Assembly: GCA_000934455.1 (NCBI GenBank)
Contig: KN883875.1
Location: 131,309 to 195,308 of the forward strand
DNA length: 64,000 nucleotides
Direction of reading: 5' to 3'
Source: Apostichopus parvimensis
Taxonomy: Eukaryota; Echinodermata; Holothuroidea; Aspidochirotida; Stichopodidae
The translations under genes and the position numbers were made by a program. The notes under the pieces were generated by a model. That model saw only the letters and a program-made list of their open reading frames with translations. It ran no database searches and was not told the DNA's origin. Below, piece after piece: positions 28,199 to 40,916 of this stretch (within the stretch, counting starts at the first letter, position 1; the number at the start of each line of letters is the position of its first letter).

Positions 28199-31100
28199 TT
28201 CTACCCTAACTAAACAATTGTCCTAAAGTTAATGTAACTAATAGCTAATCAACTACAAGTCTTCTTTAGATGTCCCGTATAACACAAATTATCCACAAAC
28301 TCTCACTCACAGATCTAACCTGTCCGGTGGCCTTCGAGGCCTTTGCGACCTTCTCAGAGAAGGCACTTCATTACTATCAATTAACTCTTGGCCCTGCTCA
28401 AGTTCTACTGGGCCATTGTCCCCGATTGATGATTCCATTTGATCAGTACTTTTCTCCAGTCTTGGGGTAGCTTCCCCGATTGGTGCTAGGTGACGTACAG
28501 AGACAGTTGTCTCTCTCCCATCTGATAGTCTAACATGGGCATGCTGTGGGTTTGCTTGGATGACCTCGACCTCATCCACTAAAGGATATGTCTTATGTAA
28601 CCGAACATGCCTTTTAGGAAGTGCAGGACCTGGGTTGCAAAGCCATGAAGGGACTGAACACCCTGTTGCAGACTTCCGGGGAAACTGAAAAACCTTTCAT
28701 GGGGTGTCACATTTGTTGCCGTGGACAACAGAGATCCGATGGAATGAAGGGCATCTTGTAGGACTTCTTGCCAGTACGTATGGTGCCAATATATGGTGCC
28801 AATATAAAGTTCTGCTTGACCGTTGCCTTGTGGGTTATAACTAGTAGTTCTACTACTAGCAATACCCTTGCTTGTTAGAAAGTCTCGTAGTTCCTTACTC
28901 ATGAAGGCCGATCCTCGATCTGAATGGATGTATGACGGCATGCCGAATGAAGCGAAAAGGTGGCAAAGGCATTGGATGACACTGGACGATGTCATATCAG
29001 AACAAGGAAACACAAAAGGGAATCATGAGAATTCATCAATAATGGTAAGGAAGTAAATGTTTTTGTTTGTGCTTGGCAATGGGCCTTTAAAGTCAATATT
29101 AAGCCGTTCAAAGGGCTGGGTTGCCTTGATCAGGTGAGCTTTCTGTGGTTTGTAGAATCTAGGTTCACATTTTGCACAGATACGGCAAGACGCTGTCATT
29201 TTCTTGACATCATCTACAGAGTAGGGAAGGTTCTTTGACCTAACAAAATGAAACATCCTGACAACTCCTGGGTGACTTAAAGCATTATGCAATTCATACA
29301 GAATATCAGTGTCCATAGTTGCAGAGCAGATTGAGCGTGAAAGCGTATCAGGTGGAATGTTCTCTTTGCCAGGGCGATAGATTATATCAAAGACATAGCA
29401 AGATAGTTCCATCCGCCAACGCATTATTTTCTCATTTTTGATCTTTCCTTTGTGATTAGTGTCAAACATGTACTTGACTGATTTTTGATCTGTCACAAGA
29501 ACAAAATGTTTCCCAGTAAGATGATGCCTCAAATGGCGCACAGCTTGTATGATCGCTTGTGCCTCCTTTTCAACTGATGCGTGACGGCGCTCTGAGCCTT
29601 GTAAGGTGCGCGAAAAGAAAGCCACTGGGCGACCCGCTTGGTTTAGAGTTCCTGCTATTGCAAATTCTGAAGCGTCCGTTTCTACTTGGAATGGGAGAGA
29701 CTCATGAATGGCAACAACCACTGAATTCTCATTTTCCTTCTTTAATTTCTTAAAAGTGTAATTCGCTTTATCTGATATTAGAAACATTGTGACTGTTGCT
29801 AATGGACGAATCTTTCGAGCATAGTCTGGAATCCATTTAGAATAGTAAGCAAAGAATCCAAGTGTGCGTGTTAGTGATTTCATGTTTTCAGGTGATTTGA
29901 GTTCACGAAGGGGGCGGAGACGCTCGGGGCGCTTTGTACCATTTTCCACCAGATACCCTAGGATACTTATTTTGGTGGTGGAGAATGTGCATTTGTTCTT
30001 ATTATACACAATATTCTTTCTCTTTGCAGCTCTTTCTGGTCCCTACCACAAATGGTGATGTCATCTAAATAAGCAAATGTGTCTGTGAGTTTTTCTTCCT
30101 CAATGAAACAATCCATGATCCCTTGAAAGCATGAGACCCCATTCGTGACACCGAAGGGGACTCGAGAAAACTGATAGAGGCTTCCATCTGACTCAAAGGC
30201 TGTGTAGCTTTTATCATCTTCCTTGAGTAGTACTTGGTGATATGCGCTGCGCAGGTCAATGGTGCTAAATACCTGATATTGAGCGATCTTATCCACAGTT
30301 TCATCGATTCGCGGAAGTGGGTAACTGTCTTGGAGGGTGAATCTATTAATTGTTTCAGAGTAATCAATGGCAAGTCGTTTCTTTTGGTTTTCGTCTTTGG
30401 TAACAACAACTTGAGCTCTCCATGGAGAATTGCTTTTCTGAATGATTCCTTCGCGTAAGAGGCGTTGAGTCTCAGCTGTTACAAATTTCTTGTCGTCTGA
30501 GCTGCAGCTACTGGGTGGATGTCAGGACTTAGGTTGACAAATAGTTGCGGCGGTTCTGTTCTCAAGGTTGTTAAACCGCATAGGACTAGGGGAGGGAGAT
30601 CCCCTCCATACTTAAGGATGACACTTGAATGCTTTTGCTGGAAATCCTGACCGAGTATAACATCCGCACATAATCCTGGTAATACTCCTAAGATCACGTT
30701 TTTATAGCAATGCCTGTTGAGAACAATGTCCACATCACAAACACCTTTTGTTTTGACAGATGATGAGGACGAGGCCATGTTTACTGAAACCGCTGAAGGT
30801 TTTAGTTCCAAAGAGAGTGCTTTAGCAAGCTGTGGGTGAATAAAGCTTTCGATACTGCCACTATCTATGAGGCAGTCAGCTAGCCTGCCGTTAATGTTAA
30901 CTTGTACACTGGCTTTGGCGAGATTTGGTGGGCTTGCTGCACTTGTTGCAGTGGCTAGGCTGGAGAGGGAGGCTGAAGTCTTTGAGTTTGATTTGGATTG
31001 ACATACCTTGGCAAAATGACCCCTCTTATCACACTTGTTACATGTCTCGTCTCTTGCAGGGCATCTTGAACATGGGTGTTTGCATATCCATAAACACTTT

Positions 31101-31217
31101 GCAGTAGTTGTGGATGCGCTATTAATAGTTTCCATTAGTGGGTTAGGTCTGATGATGTCTGCGTCAAAACGTTCTGGTCGTAGAATCCTATCCATTTTAG
31201 AATCTAGTTGGTTAAAT

Positions 31218-31343
31218 TGACGTGACCTATAACTCTAGGTTTTAAACAACTAGAATGAGTAAACACAACAAGCACCGTGGTCGAGGGTCAACACAATTAA
31301 ATCCTGACTGTGGTCCAGGGAGCATACTACTATTAACATCACA
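31218..31343 (-). repeat. 5' LTR of the older gypsy element
   Basis: 126 bp; on the minus strand it starts TGTGATGTTAATAG and ends CACGTCA. It is followed outside by TATAT. The gag start lies only about 20 bp inside the LTR, an unusually short leader. Confidence 0.9.
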
Positions 31344-32060
31344 TATATAACGTTAGTCGTTAGCATAATTTGCTGTCTACCTTCTGGTATGATCTGCCAG
31401 TAAATACTCCGCGAAGGAAGCATTGGTCATTTTGTCAATCCCTGATCTCTGTTCCAGTAGATCGATTTGGGGGACCCAGTCCACGTAGCACCAGCTCAAA
31501 TACACTTTTCATGCCTGCAATTCTCTGTCCCTTTTTCGCTCACTGCCTTTGGCCTCGGGACCCACAATAGAGCAACCTGTGCCTTCCACCGGCCGACCCG
31601 AGTGTAGTGCCTGGATAAGGCCGTTTCTTTGAAGAACCCTCAGACATGCTTATGAGATACTGAATATCATAAAGACCATCCAACATGTGTGATCGACAGG
31701 ATTGATCGCGAATAAAAGACAGCCAGGTCAAAAATTTACGATGATTTCAGCAGTACTATCCTCTTTGAGCAGTACTATCCTTTTTGCAAGTATTGTATTG
31801 ATACTAATTCACAATCACAACGTAAACAGCGCGGCACTCCGCAATATACACGTTACTTGTGTTATGCTAACACTGCATGAAACTGGGCTATACATACGTA
31901 CATTTACACACATGAAATACACTGTACAGTGGCAGTATATTACATATACCGTATCTCGTGACCAAGTCAGAAAGTGGAGTAACGGTGTACCAGCGAAACC
32001 TAAGAAATTGACCCGCCCTGTACAGATTTTCTACCTGAGACAATACCTTTAAATAATTCA
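31344..32060. other. No gene seen
   Basis: GC-richer than its flanks at 31450-31640. A short duplication (GCAGTACTATCCTCTTTGA / GCAGTACTATCCTTTTTGC) lies at 31748-31787. No recognised domain, splice pair or terminal repeat. Confidence 0.4.
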
Positions 32061-32255
32061 TGTTAACTCACCTGCAGAAATGAGACCGAGAACATATGAG
32101 TCGAACAGCTCACTTGGCAGATATAGCAAGCGCATGTGAACGTACGTTCCTACATAGGCACGCATGTACACATTTAGTGTGCGTTTAGGTGCATCTAATT
32201 GATATGGAACGCCAATTTCATAATTTTGTAGGGGTACCTATTTTTCCGCACAACA
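32061..32255 (-). repeat. Solitary LTR related to the truncated gypsy element
   Basis: On the minus strand TGTTGTGCGG...GAGTTAACA, about 195 bp, about 88-90% similar to the LTR at 13336-13524. Ends TGTT/AACA are inverse. No internal retroelement sequence adjoins it and no clear target duplication is visible, so it is a solo LTR or a fragment. Confidence 0.65.
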
Positions 32256-33180
32256 CACGATGAGAAAGTTTCATTCTTGTTGATGAAGTACAAAATATTG
32301 AAATCGAAGTTTCATTTTACATCGATTTTGGCATCATACAAGTGTATGTGTAACTACACTAACGTGTAACGCTACTACTACTACTAGTTGAGCACACGCA
32401 TGTGTATGGCAAAATCACGATTAGGCTTATACCCCTAGCTCCCTACACATAGACAACGTAATATTTGGAGTAACCAAGTATACTGAAATGTGTCGGTGTG
32501 AACCATTTCCTGTGTTTGTAATATTATATAGACACAATAACAAAACGTTTATGATGACAGACTCAAGTTTATCGTTTTCATGTCAATAGCTGGCAGTTAT
32601 ACTTCACATCCTATGTAAATATGACTATGCCTAAGTAGTTTAACTAGTTAAGTTTGGCCTTACTAGCCTAGTGCATACTACTAATACTGTAGCCTAGGCT
32701 ATTACAGTATACCCATTCTCGTAGGTTTCGTGCCTGTATTAAAAGTAACAGGCCTACTATATTGTGTAGACCCTATATGTAGACCAATAAGTCCCAAAGA
32801 GTGTTGTGACCCAAATTTCCAAGATATTTACCAGTAGAAAGTGAGGTGTGGGAACTAGTACCAGGGGCTGGGGGTGAAAACTACAGAATTGTTACCCAGT
32901 GGTTCTACTAGTACTACCACGGTACCAAGTTACAGTAGAAGCTTATCGATGATATTTTAGTATAAAGGAACTTGACTAGGCAAGCATTTCGAAGAAACCT
33001 TCTGTTCCATTGTATGTTGTGTAACCAAAGAAACAAAGAAAGCAAGGTTGGAGAAATTCTCATTATTCACTGGGGCTTGGGCCAGCTATCTTTAACAGTA
33101 TCAATAAAGGGATGTGCTGTTAAATCAGCCTTAAAATTATTGTATGCTATTTCCTTATCAATTGTAAAGACAGATCGGTA
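32256..33180. other. No recognised gene
   Basis: AT-rich; a plus-strand frame at 32972-33202 (MTRQAFRRNLLFHCMLCNQ) has no known domain and lies out of frame with the acidic segment that follows it. It could be an upstream exon of that segment. Confidence 0.35.
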
Positions 33181-33414
33181 CCAGAAAATGGTACAGAAAT
33201 AACTCCATTACCAAGCACAGCACCTTCTGCCAGTGTGGCTGAAACAGTTCAACCCAATGTGCGGGAAGATTGTTCAGATGACTCCTCTTGTTGTTCCATG
33301 ACAACTCCCTGTTCTGATGAGGACATTTACAATGAAGAAGTTAATCTTAATCTTCCTGCTGAGCATGAAATGTTTCATGATCAAGAATTGGTTGAAGTGG
33401 AATTGTTGTCATGA
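33181..33414 (+). CDS. Candidate terminal exon with acidic Ser-rich tail
   Basis: A plus-strand segment of 78 codons is open to a TGA at 33412-33414, with candidate acceptors at ..TACCAG and ..GTACAG just upstream. The peptide is rich in Ser, Asp and Glu (NVREDCSDDSSCCS, CSDEDIYNEEVNLNL, QELVEVELLS). Codon use and acidity look protein-like, but there is no recognisable domain. It may be the end of a decayed transposase or of a host gene whose earlier exons were not found. Confidence 0.3.
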   Translation, partial: PENGTEITPLPSTAPSASVAETVQPNVREDCSDDSSCCSMTTPCSDEDIYNEEVNLNLPAEHEMFHDQELVEVELLS

Positions 33415-35817
33415 TCATTTACTGTTTTTTCTTTCTTTTTTGGCCAAAAGATTTTTCTGGTAGATGTCCAACATTTAAGCTTCCAAAATAGAGTTCAACA
33501 TCTCAAATTCCATTAAAATTTTATTAAGTTGCATCCCCTGTCCTACCGTTTCTCCATTGCAGTTTCCATACATATCTGCCCATATTTGAAAAGACAGATT
33601 CATTGATTAGATTATTCCATTGTTTGTGACAATAGTACCAGTTTTTCTAAAAAAGTTAATCCATCCCATTGGTATACATTCTTCTGCTAAGACTGCTAAT
33701 GCTTATCACCCAGTCAAGGCAATGCTGTAGATTTGCAGAGTCAGCAGTTTAGCCAACCATGTAATTTGAATCAAAATGAGATTTACGGTAATAAGCCTTT
33801 AACTTTTTATTTACATGACCATAAACCCCAGCAATAAACAGGCAAGATGGTATGTTTAATATGTGATGCTAGATGCCAAGTTGGAACTGTGTAAGTATAT
33901 TTAAGATTTTAACTGACATCTGTTACAGGAATATTATCTACCATTGTAAGGTTAATGTTCCTACTGCACATGAGGTGGTCCTGCTTATTTGAGACTGTGG
34001 TGCTAAAATTGAGTCAAATTGTTTTTCATTTGTGGGGGGGGGGGGGGAGATGGTTGGTTGGTTATATGCCTTGAAAACATGTGGAACTAAAACTTAATTC
34101 TGCCTTGATGATATGGGTGTGTCACCTGGCGCTATTAACATTCTCATGTTCTATTAACTATTGTGGTAATTTGCAATTGGCAGCAAGTAACATGAATGCA
34201 ATCCTAATCATGGTTTGCTTGATGATATATTTGCATATGAAAGGTATGTTTGTATGAATTTATCTTTGTATGTATGTCATGTTCTACATTTAAAACATGG
34301 TGTATAACGATTCAGAAACATTTAGAACATTTATATAGAATTTGGTTTCTCTTATGTTGTACAGTAACCCTACTGTTTTTGGTTCGGTTCACAACAGTTA
34401 AATTGTGAAAGTCTAAAAATACTGTCTCGTGTCCCGTAAGTTTATGTAAATAAAATATCTTGTAGGCTACTTCTATTACGCAGCAATAAGAAAAAAGAAT
34501 CACCATATTCCAATTTACATTAATCTGTAATAGTTGGGTTTGAACTAGGTATCATTAACATCTCAATAGAGGTATTCAAGAACCAGTGTTTCTTTCATGA
34601 CAATTCTGTCTTTTATTCTTTGTAAACAAGACCAAAGCTTTATGAGAAAGCAGATTTTGAAGCAATGTTTTTTGTTTTTTTAAGGAAGTTAAATGCATTG
34701 TTTCAATTCTTTTTACATATTCCATCTTTCATATTCTTGTACCATTTCATGATGTTATTCTTACTAGCCTGATATGGAAACAAAATGTAAGTGCTCACAA
34801 TGAATTTCCAAAGCCGTTTAAATCTTAAAGTCACACAAAGATTGTTGCTTTCAATTTTGCATTTCCACCGAACCTTTCTTAGTACTGTGTGTACCTTGCC
34901 CATGACAGACATTTTCAAGGTGTCTTCAAACTTTGATGGTTCATTCTATTATTTGCTTTCATATGCTTTATCACATTCAAATATTTACACATACAAACTC
35001 GCGTTCCGGAGAAGGTGATAGGAAAAGAACATGTCGCGAGTTGTCGAGCGGTGTTGCTAATTTATTCTCAACGAATATTATATGAAAGAAAAATTGTGTG
35101 ATAAAATAACAATGTAATGTTCAGTAAATTGTTTGCTACAAAAGCAATGGTTGATGAGAGGTGGCCATTCTGTTATTAGAGTATAACAGTGCTTCAAAGA
35201 AAGGAAGGTATTCATGAAAAATAAAAGTATTGTTTAAAGAAAAGAATTTCTTTGTATTTTTTGTGTACAGTTTTAGTCATTTGGCCCATGAAGTTCAATT
35301 TTTTTAATCAGAATTTTCTACTTGTCAGGCTGTCTTGCTGTATTTAATACTCATCAGCAACCCCCACCACTCCACCAACCCCTCTCCACTCGCCCACCAC
35401 CACTACCCCTTCACCACCCGCATCTTAAACACTCAGCTCCGGCTTTCCTTGTTCACTGAATCTAAATATCCTTTAGAAGTACCCTATAGCTACCCGCCCT
35501 AACATGCCTATCATTTGAAAAATACAGCCAAGAAAATTATCTTTTGTTTTTTGGCGCTGCATGTGGAAAATCATTCTTGCACACGACTTACTCATAATTG
35601 TCCCAACATCCCACCTAGTCAAAATTCGTCTTAAACCCTCGACGCGTTTTCCTGTCGATTATGTCCAAACCGATTACCATATTGCGCATATAAAACAACC
35701 AAGACATGCCAATGGTCAGAGCTGAACTTGCATGATTAGAAATTGAAGCAGCAAGGTGGAAGGGGAAAGCATTTAATTGGCGTGCAACCCTGCTGAGACA
35801 GCTGTTTTTATCACAAA
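33415..35817. other. No gene seen
   Basis: AT-rich sequence with a G run at 34036-34048 and a pyrimidine-rich C/A patch at 35355-35430 (CCCCCACCACTCC...). None of the open frames has domain or splice support. Confidence 0.4.
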
Positions 35818-36006
35818 ATGGCGGCTATACAGTGGCTTGGGCCTACCTGTATCGAAAAGATCTGTGACTGTCCGTATAAGCCTTTCTTTCGTTCCAAATG
35901 GATTCGAAATGGATCGGTTACTGATTATGAAATGAATTGGCCATATTTTCGTGAATGTTCACGAATGGAAGAGTTGACCAGACCAATATTTCGAGGGTCA
36001 CGATAA
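35818..36006 (+). CDS. Small open frame of unknown nature
   Basis: 62 codons from an ATG in good Kozak context (ACAAAATGGCGG) to TGA... The peptide (MAAIQWLGPTCIEKICDC...) has four Cys in the first 20 residues and a basic middle. No family is recognised. It could be a first exon, but no convincing donor follows, so it may be chance. Confidence 0.2.
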   Translation: MAAIQWLGPTCIEKICDCPYKPFFRSKWIRNGSVTDYEMNWPYFRECSRMEELTRPIFRGSR

Positions 36007-38139
36007 CGTGTGCTTTCTGTGTTTGAAAATCTGTACGTAATTTTCGTTACTCATTTCAAAATAAAACTGAAATTTCTACTATGTTGTCAAACAGGAGATG
36101 TGTTAGGTTCCCTTGAAGTTAACTAGGTATTTGTTTCTGAAGGCCTATCTTCAAGAAATATCGATTTGAAATTCATGTTGCAATTTTCTGTTTAGTGGGC
36201 AAGATTTAAATTTTCGTGACGTAAGACATTCAACCGTCATCAAATACAGACAAATCATCTCATTTCTAAAGTTACTTTGTCTGCAGAGCATTTTAAACAG
36301 AATAACAAGTGCTTATAACCCTCCTGCTTGTCCAAAGGTAAAAAGTTGTATCTACTTTCATCGCCATTAATATCACCTGGGAATACAAAAGAGGAACCTA
36401 AACTACCTCCACTAACTATGCTTTCAATGATTTATTGCCTAGGAATTTAAACAGTTCTGCTGCAACACTAAACTTTGAACCCTTTAAAGTAACTTTCGAT
36501 AGAGTTAAATAGTGACATACCATATAGACACAGCAAGGAGGTATTTAAGCTATTGGGTAAATAAACTTTACTTTAACTGAGGATCACTTCAATGTAGGCA
36601 GTTATTTTCTTGGAAATCATGCAGAATGATTCACCAGAAACTGAGCACATGGAATAGACACAATGCAATTATTTCAAATTGACAGTAGCCAAGTCAAAAA
36701 AGCAACAAAAAGAGATAAGGCCGTCACCATTTGTTAGTAGCCTAGAGATGAAATATTTGTCATCATCGTCTTGGTTGGTATTCCTTTAGACATTAACTAT
36801 ATTGACGATGATCTATTGTTCTCCAAAATGCTTAATTTGAAACATGTGAAGCTTAAGCACTAAACATGAAACCCAAAAAGATTTATCCACCAATCCTTTC
36901 CTAATAAAAACAACCATACATATATTAATCAGGTTTTAACATTGAGTCTTGACCTTTTTTAACTAGGCCTTTATACAAATTAAACAGTACATCATTTCAT
37001 CAAAGTTGTGGATGACCATGATTGTTCAATTCTGTAACATATCAACTTATTAAAAACTAGACCTAGTACTTCTACTACTAGTGGTAGTAATATATGTTTA
37101 AGAATGTGATATTTAAAAATAAGAGGAAGCCTTCGCTATTCATGTAGTAGGAGTATTATTTAGAGATTAACCTAGATAACATTTTTCTTCTGATACAGTC
37201 GGCAAACAGTTTTTCGGCATAACATTGCGTAACCTAGCTATTATACAAACAACGGTCATTACTTTACCTTTATGTGTGATTGTTATTGCGGAAAAGTAAG
37301 GCTTAGCCTAACATAAGTACAACCTACAAATGTATGCTAGGTGTTATTTATACACCGCGAAAGGCTTCTCATTAAGCGATACATTCTAGCCTAACGCTAG
37401 ATTACGTGTAAGTAATAAGGCCTTGGCTAGGCCTAAGTATATTTACAAAAATTAAGTCACTTCAAATACTTGCGAAATCAATTATGTAAAACTGTCAACC
37501 CATAATAAAAAAACATGTACATACCTCTTGAGCAAATTTGTATCAGCAAGGATTTTCAAAAGAATAGATGAGGATATCTGACGTCGAAAGAGTTGTAACG
37601 CACTACGAAAGCGACCGCTTTTCAAACTAGCTGCTATATCTGAGGATGCTGAGCATTGCGGTTTAGCGATGAATGCCAGTAAAACCAGACTCGTTCGATT
37701 TGTGAACGAAAAGTCTGAACCGTTTTCTTTCAACTACGCTGAATTGTAGATAATAAATACTTCTTTGGATAGTTGAAATTTTTTGAAATATTTGGAAATC
37801 GCTTAAAGTTTATTTCCGAATGAATTTTTTTTTTCAATATTATTCTGTAAGTGCCCATTTTGCCCAAAGGCTTGCCAACATTTCCTCAAGCGGTATCCGG
37901 CAGACTCGTTCGATCAGTGAAAATATTTCTTTTCTTCAAATTGACAGGAACAAATATATACAAAAAACACGTAGGCTAATATTTTTGAAGGAAACGTATT
38001 TAAATTAAAGGCTATTATTTGCGTAATTGATTGCAACTGCATGACTATATAAGAGTCAATTACGTACTGCATTATTTGTCTGTAGTTTATTTTAGCATTA
38101 TTCCGTTAGCCAGCTTATCCAGGCCAGAAATTCTATATC
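36007..38139. other. No supported gene
   Basis: On the minus strand about 37526-37735 is open and ends at a donor-like AAGAG|GTATGT, with the text FRSALQLFRRQISSSILLKIL. It lacks an ATG and homology. Remaining sequence is AT-rich with CTAGGCCTA-type strings near 37420. Confidence 0.3.
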
Positions 38140-38585
38140 GGCCCGGACGTAGGCGGACCACCAGCGTTTTCCCGCCGCAAAGCGATGGCGGACTGCTAGC
38201 ATGGAGGTAGTACTTTGTAATTAAAACAGTTTAATGAAAACATGCTAAACTGTCATATAGACACGTAAGATTTTGGACAGACCCGACGGCCAATGGGTAT
38301 GTGTGCTTGTGTAATTGCTTAATGACAATCATAACTCCTATTTGTGGGACCTTTTCTACGGCGGTACGCTGTTGGTCTGCTGTCGGAATACTGCTAGGTT
38401 TATCCAAGTAACAATGTCTATCAGTCCGTTGGCGGACCTCCCAGTACGGAAATTGGCCGCTTTTTTACGACGTCAATACGCTGTTGGTCCGCTGTCGGCA
38501 TTATGCTGGGTTTTTCCGTTGGCGGATCTCCAGCGTTTTTACGACGGCAGACCGCTAGTGTCATGCGTATTAGGCTATTCCTAAT
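38140..38585. repeat. Degenerate ~90-112-bp repeats with GTCCGCTGTCGG and TCCGTTGGCGGA motifs
   Basis: ACGCTGTTGGTCTGCTGTCGG at 38366 recurs as ACGCTGTTGGTCCGCTGTCGG at 38478 (112-bp step). TCCGTTGGCGGACCTCC at 38425 recurs as TCCGTTGGCGGATCTCC at 38515 (90-bp step). A related GGCGGACCACCAGCGTTTTCCCGCCG lies at 38152. The patch is GC-rich in AT-rich surroundings. It resembles subterminal repeats of a DNA transposon, but no terminal repeat was identified. Confidence 0.55.
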
Positions 38586-39539
38586 AACAGATCCGCTTGG
38601 ACTTTTGGATTACGTGTTACTTCTTTAAATCATAAGTCACACCTGCAGATCCTTTGTAATCTCTAAACACTGCAAATGTTTCATATATGAATATAACACC
38701 GGGCCGTTCCGATCCAGTGAAGCTGAATCGGCCCCGCGTTTATGGCGAGCCATATAGAACAAACACCGCATAATATATCCTCGTATTAATACGATTGATA
38801 CCCTCGTATTAATTCGAATACATACGTGTATTAAATAATACATTAATTGACATGTCTTACAGCTTTCACGCCCAGGCCCAACATACTAAATCTAGACAAC
38901 AGCATGACTTAATACGCGTAATATTGGAGTTAATACGTGTGCAGGGACGTTGCCAGGGGAGCAATGTGTGGGGTGGGGGTCATTCCCCAACCCCCCCTCC
39001 CGCCACTTTGAGTACCCCGAAAAATATATTTAAGTAAAAAGTAGAAAATATCATGAAAGCCTTCTTTTCAGGATTAAGGAAGCTAAGCAACCCTTCCAAT
39101 CTTATACCTGAAAGTTCGTCTACTACACACGGAGGCTTACTAGGGACATAGGAAGGAAAACTGGTGTCCTCAAATCTCAAAATGTTGATTTCTTTTTATC
39201 ACATAATTTTGACTTTGTACAGGCGCGTAATTTTCTTGTACGCTTCGCGCCAACCATGGTGGCGATTGGTGTTATTGATGCTTACCTGCAGTTTACAAGA
39301 AGGCCTATCATATTCCTCAGTAACAGTTATAGCTAGAACTCTTTTACCCCATCTTGGTAATATGCCTACATATGATAATACATATGATCATAACATCTAT
39401 TCAATATGCAAGTAGCAACATATATTTGTAATTAATTGTCATCTGTTCTCTATTTACCAATATCAAGAAGAACACAGGAATTAATTTTTGTAGTAGAAGC
39501 ATGATGAGTACTACCATATTGGTACTTGTTTACTTTCAG
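38586..39539. other. No gene seen
   Basis: Includes short CGTATTAAT-type repeats at 38780-38935 and a C-rich patch near 38985. No coding support. Its right end (TTGTTTACTTTCAG) is the acceptor of the next feature. Confidence 0.4.
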
Positions 39540-39733
39540 GTCCAGGAAATTCGGTGCATTTTCACAGTCAACGAGTGGCCAAGCCTATGCGAAGAGGTGC
39601 ATCAAGATATGACATTTCAAAAACACAACTGCAGTTTCTTTTGAACTGTCTATATAAGAAGAAACAGATTGCCGCTATCATGCATGTTTCAAATAAAACT
39701 GTCCATAATCGTTTTAAACTGAGTGGAGATTAA
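39540..39733 (+). pseudogene. Helix-turn-helix exon of an integrase-domain gene family
   Basis: A strong acceptor (TTTACTTTCAG) opens a frame with SRYDISKTQLQFLL, then KKKQIAAIMHVSNKTVHNRF, ending at TAA 39731-39733. The pattern R+YDI...QL.FLL...IA..M.VS..TV..R is the helix-turn-helix head of a multi-copy family in fish and invertebrates whose proteins continue into an integrase core (family knowledge from memory). The stop comes where the family continues with a GLS...YS.ISD segment, so the copy is probably dead. It pairs with the piece at 40739-40916. Confidence 0.55.
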
Positions 39734-40738
39734 CAACGAAATAACCAAAAAGGTAAATGAACTTAAATCTCTGTGGTATTGGCCCCGAAAAGTTTTACTC
39801 AATGACTCGCTTAATCTGACATGCATTTAATCAACCAATGAATAACACCATGGTGTTTTAAAAGCAATAGGTGCTCAAAGATACATTGCTTGTAAGGGGT
39901 TTACACAATGGGCTCGGTTACCAGCCAGAGATCATTTACGCCTTTAACTGTTCGCTTACAATAATCACAGACATTTTTATCAAATCGTAGTGTGCTGCAG
40001 TTGGGGCCAGTTCAGCAGATTCAAGTTAAGTACAGTACCTGAATTGCAATATCGAATAGTAACATTGTTTAGTAATACTAGTCTCAGACAAGGAAGCTAG
40101 AGGATGTTTGGTTACTAAGTGCGAGATATGGACATCTCAAATGTGATTGAAATATTATTCGTGATAAAATGGCAAAGAATGACATGCGTACAGAACGTAT
40201 ATAATTTAACTACTAGTAAATGTTTACAATACTTGGTATATTCACAAATGCTTATGGGCCGTACTGTTTACATGTACTTTTCTCGTGCATTTTAACGGGT
40301 AGTTGCTCATTCCTGGAAGGGGTCATGTTGCCACTACATGATGGCCTAGGCAAGGTCGGAGGGGAGGGGTTGATGAATGGGTAAGGGCATCCTCCCAGTA
40401 TCCATCCAGCACACTTTAGCATGAAATAGTGGTATGGTAAATCCTGTCATTTAACTGCATTAGATAACCGTTGCCATGGAACGATCCTTGCCCCTCCCAT
40501 CCCACACGCACACACACATGGCCAAGTCATTGGCACACGTTTGGTTATATTGTCATCAGTGTGCAAAAACTGCAAGGTGATTTGATTTTTGGGAAGTGGT
40601 TGCGATTCTTAATCTGCCCAAATCAATTGTGAATAGCTTAAGTTGCAAGATATAGAGCCAGAAGTAATTGAAATCATAATTATTTTTTTTTACTTTGCTT
40701 CTTTTTACTACGGCATTTAATTTAGCCACCAGAGAGTA
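39734..40738. other. Presumed intron between integrase-family fragments
   Basis: No coding signal. A donor-like CCAAAAAG|GTAAATG lies at 39746-39757. A short CA run is at 40508-40517. AT-rich otherwise. Confidence 0.35.
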
Positions 40739-40916
40739 CATTGCGATCACTGATGAAGACTAGGGTATTGCTGTGCGGGCAGTGATGATGGGCAACAGAA
40801 GAATGTTGCGAATACTGTGCTCATCCGCCTAAACAATAATGGAGTGTGGGTTCAAAGGGAGCAAGTGCGGCAGTCCATACTAGTGTTATACCTTGGGGCC
40901 AATACTGACTACCTTT
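40739..40916 (+). pseudogene. Second fragment of the integrase-domain gene family
   Basis: One frame reads IAITDED, then a TAG, then GIAVRAVMMGNRRM; after a one-base shift the other reads NTVLIRLNNNGVWVQREQVRQSI. Together these give the ITDEDLD...V...GNRRM...G..VQR..VR.S pattern that directly follows the helix-turn-helix in the family named above. A stop and a frameshift in 180 bp show decay. The catalytic integrase core that should follow was not found downstream. Confidence 0.55.

Larger units (their letters stand above)
24348..31343 (-). mobile_element. Older Ty3/gypsy retrotransposon, minus strand, split by a nested element
   Basis: The ends are 126-bp LTRs (31218-31343, and 24348-24360 joined to 28082-28198 around the insertion) with a perfect 5-bp target duplication TATAT on both sides (24343-24347 and 31344-31348). 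Its own length is about 3.27 kb. Minus-strand parts: a short gag start (RPERFDADI), CCHC-like knuckle (CNKCDKRGHFAKVC), protease (LIDSGSIESFI), RT with STIDLRSAYHQVLL and FAYLDDITI, RNase H (VETDASEFAIAGTL), integrase zinc head and core (NIDFKGPLPS, IHSDRGSAFMS), and a C-terminal tail with LRRSQRPRRPPDRLDL. The gag region is short for the family. The two LTRs differ at about 6 of 126 positions (about 5%), so it is older than the nested element. It has several breaks. Confidence 0.92.
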
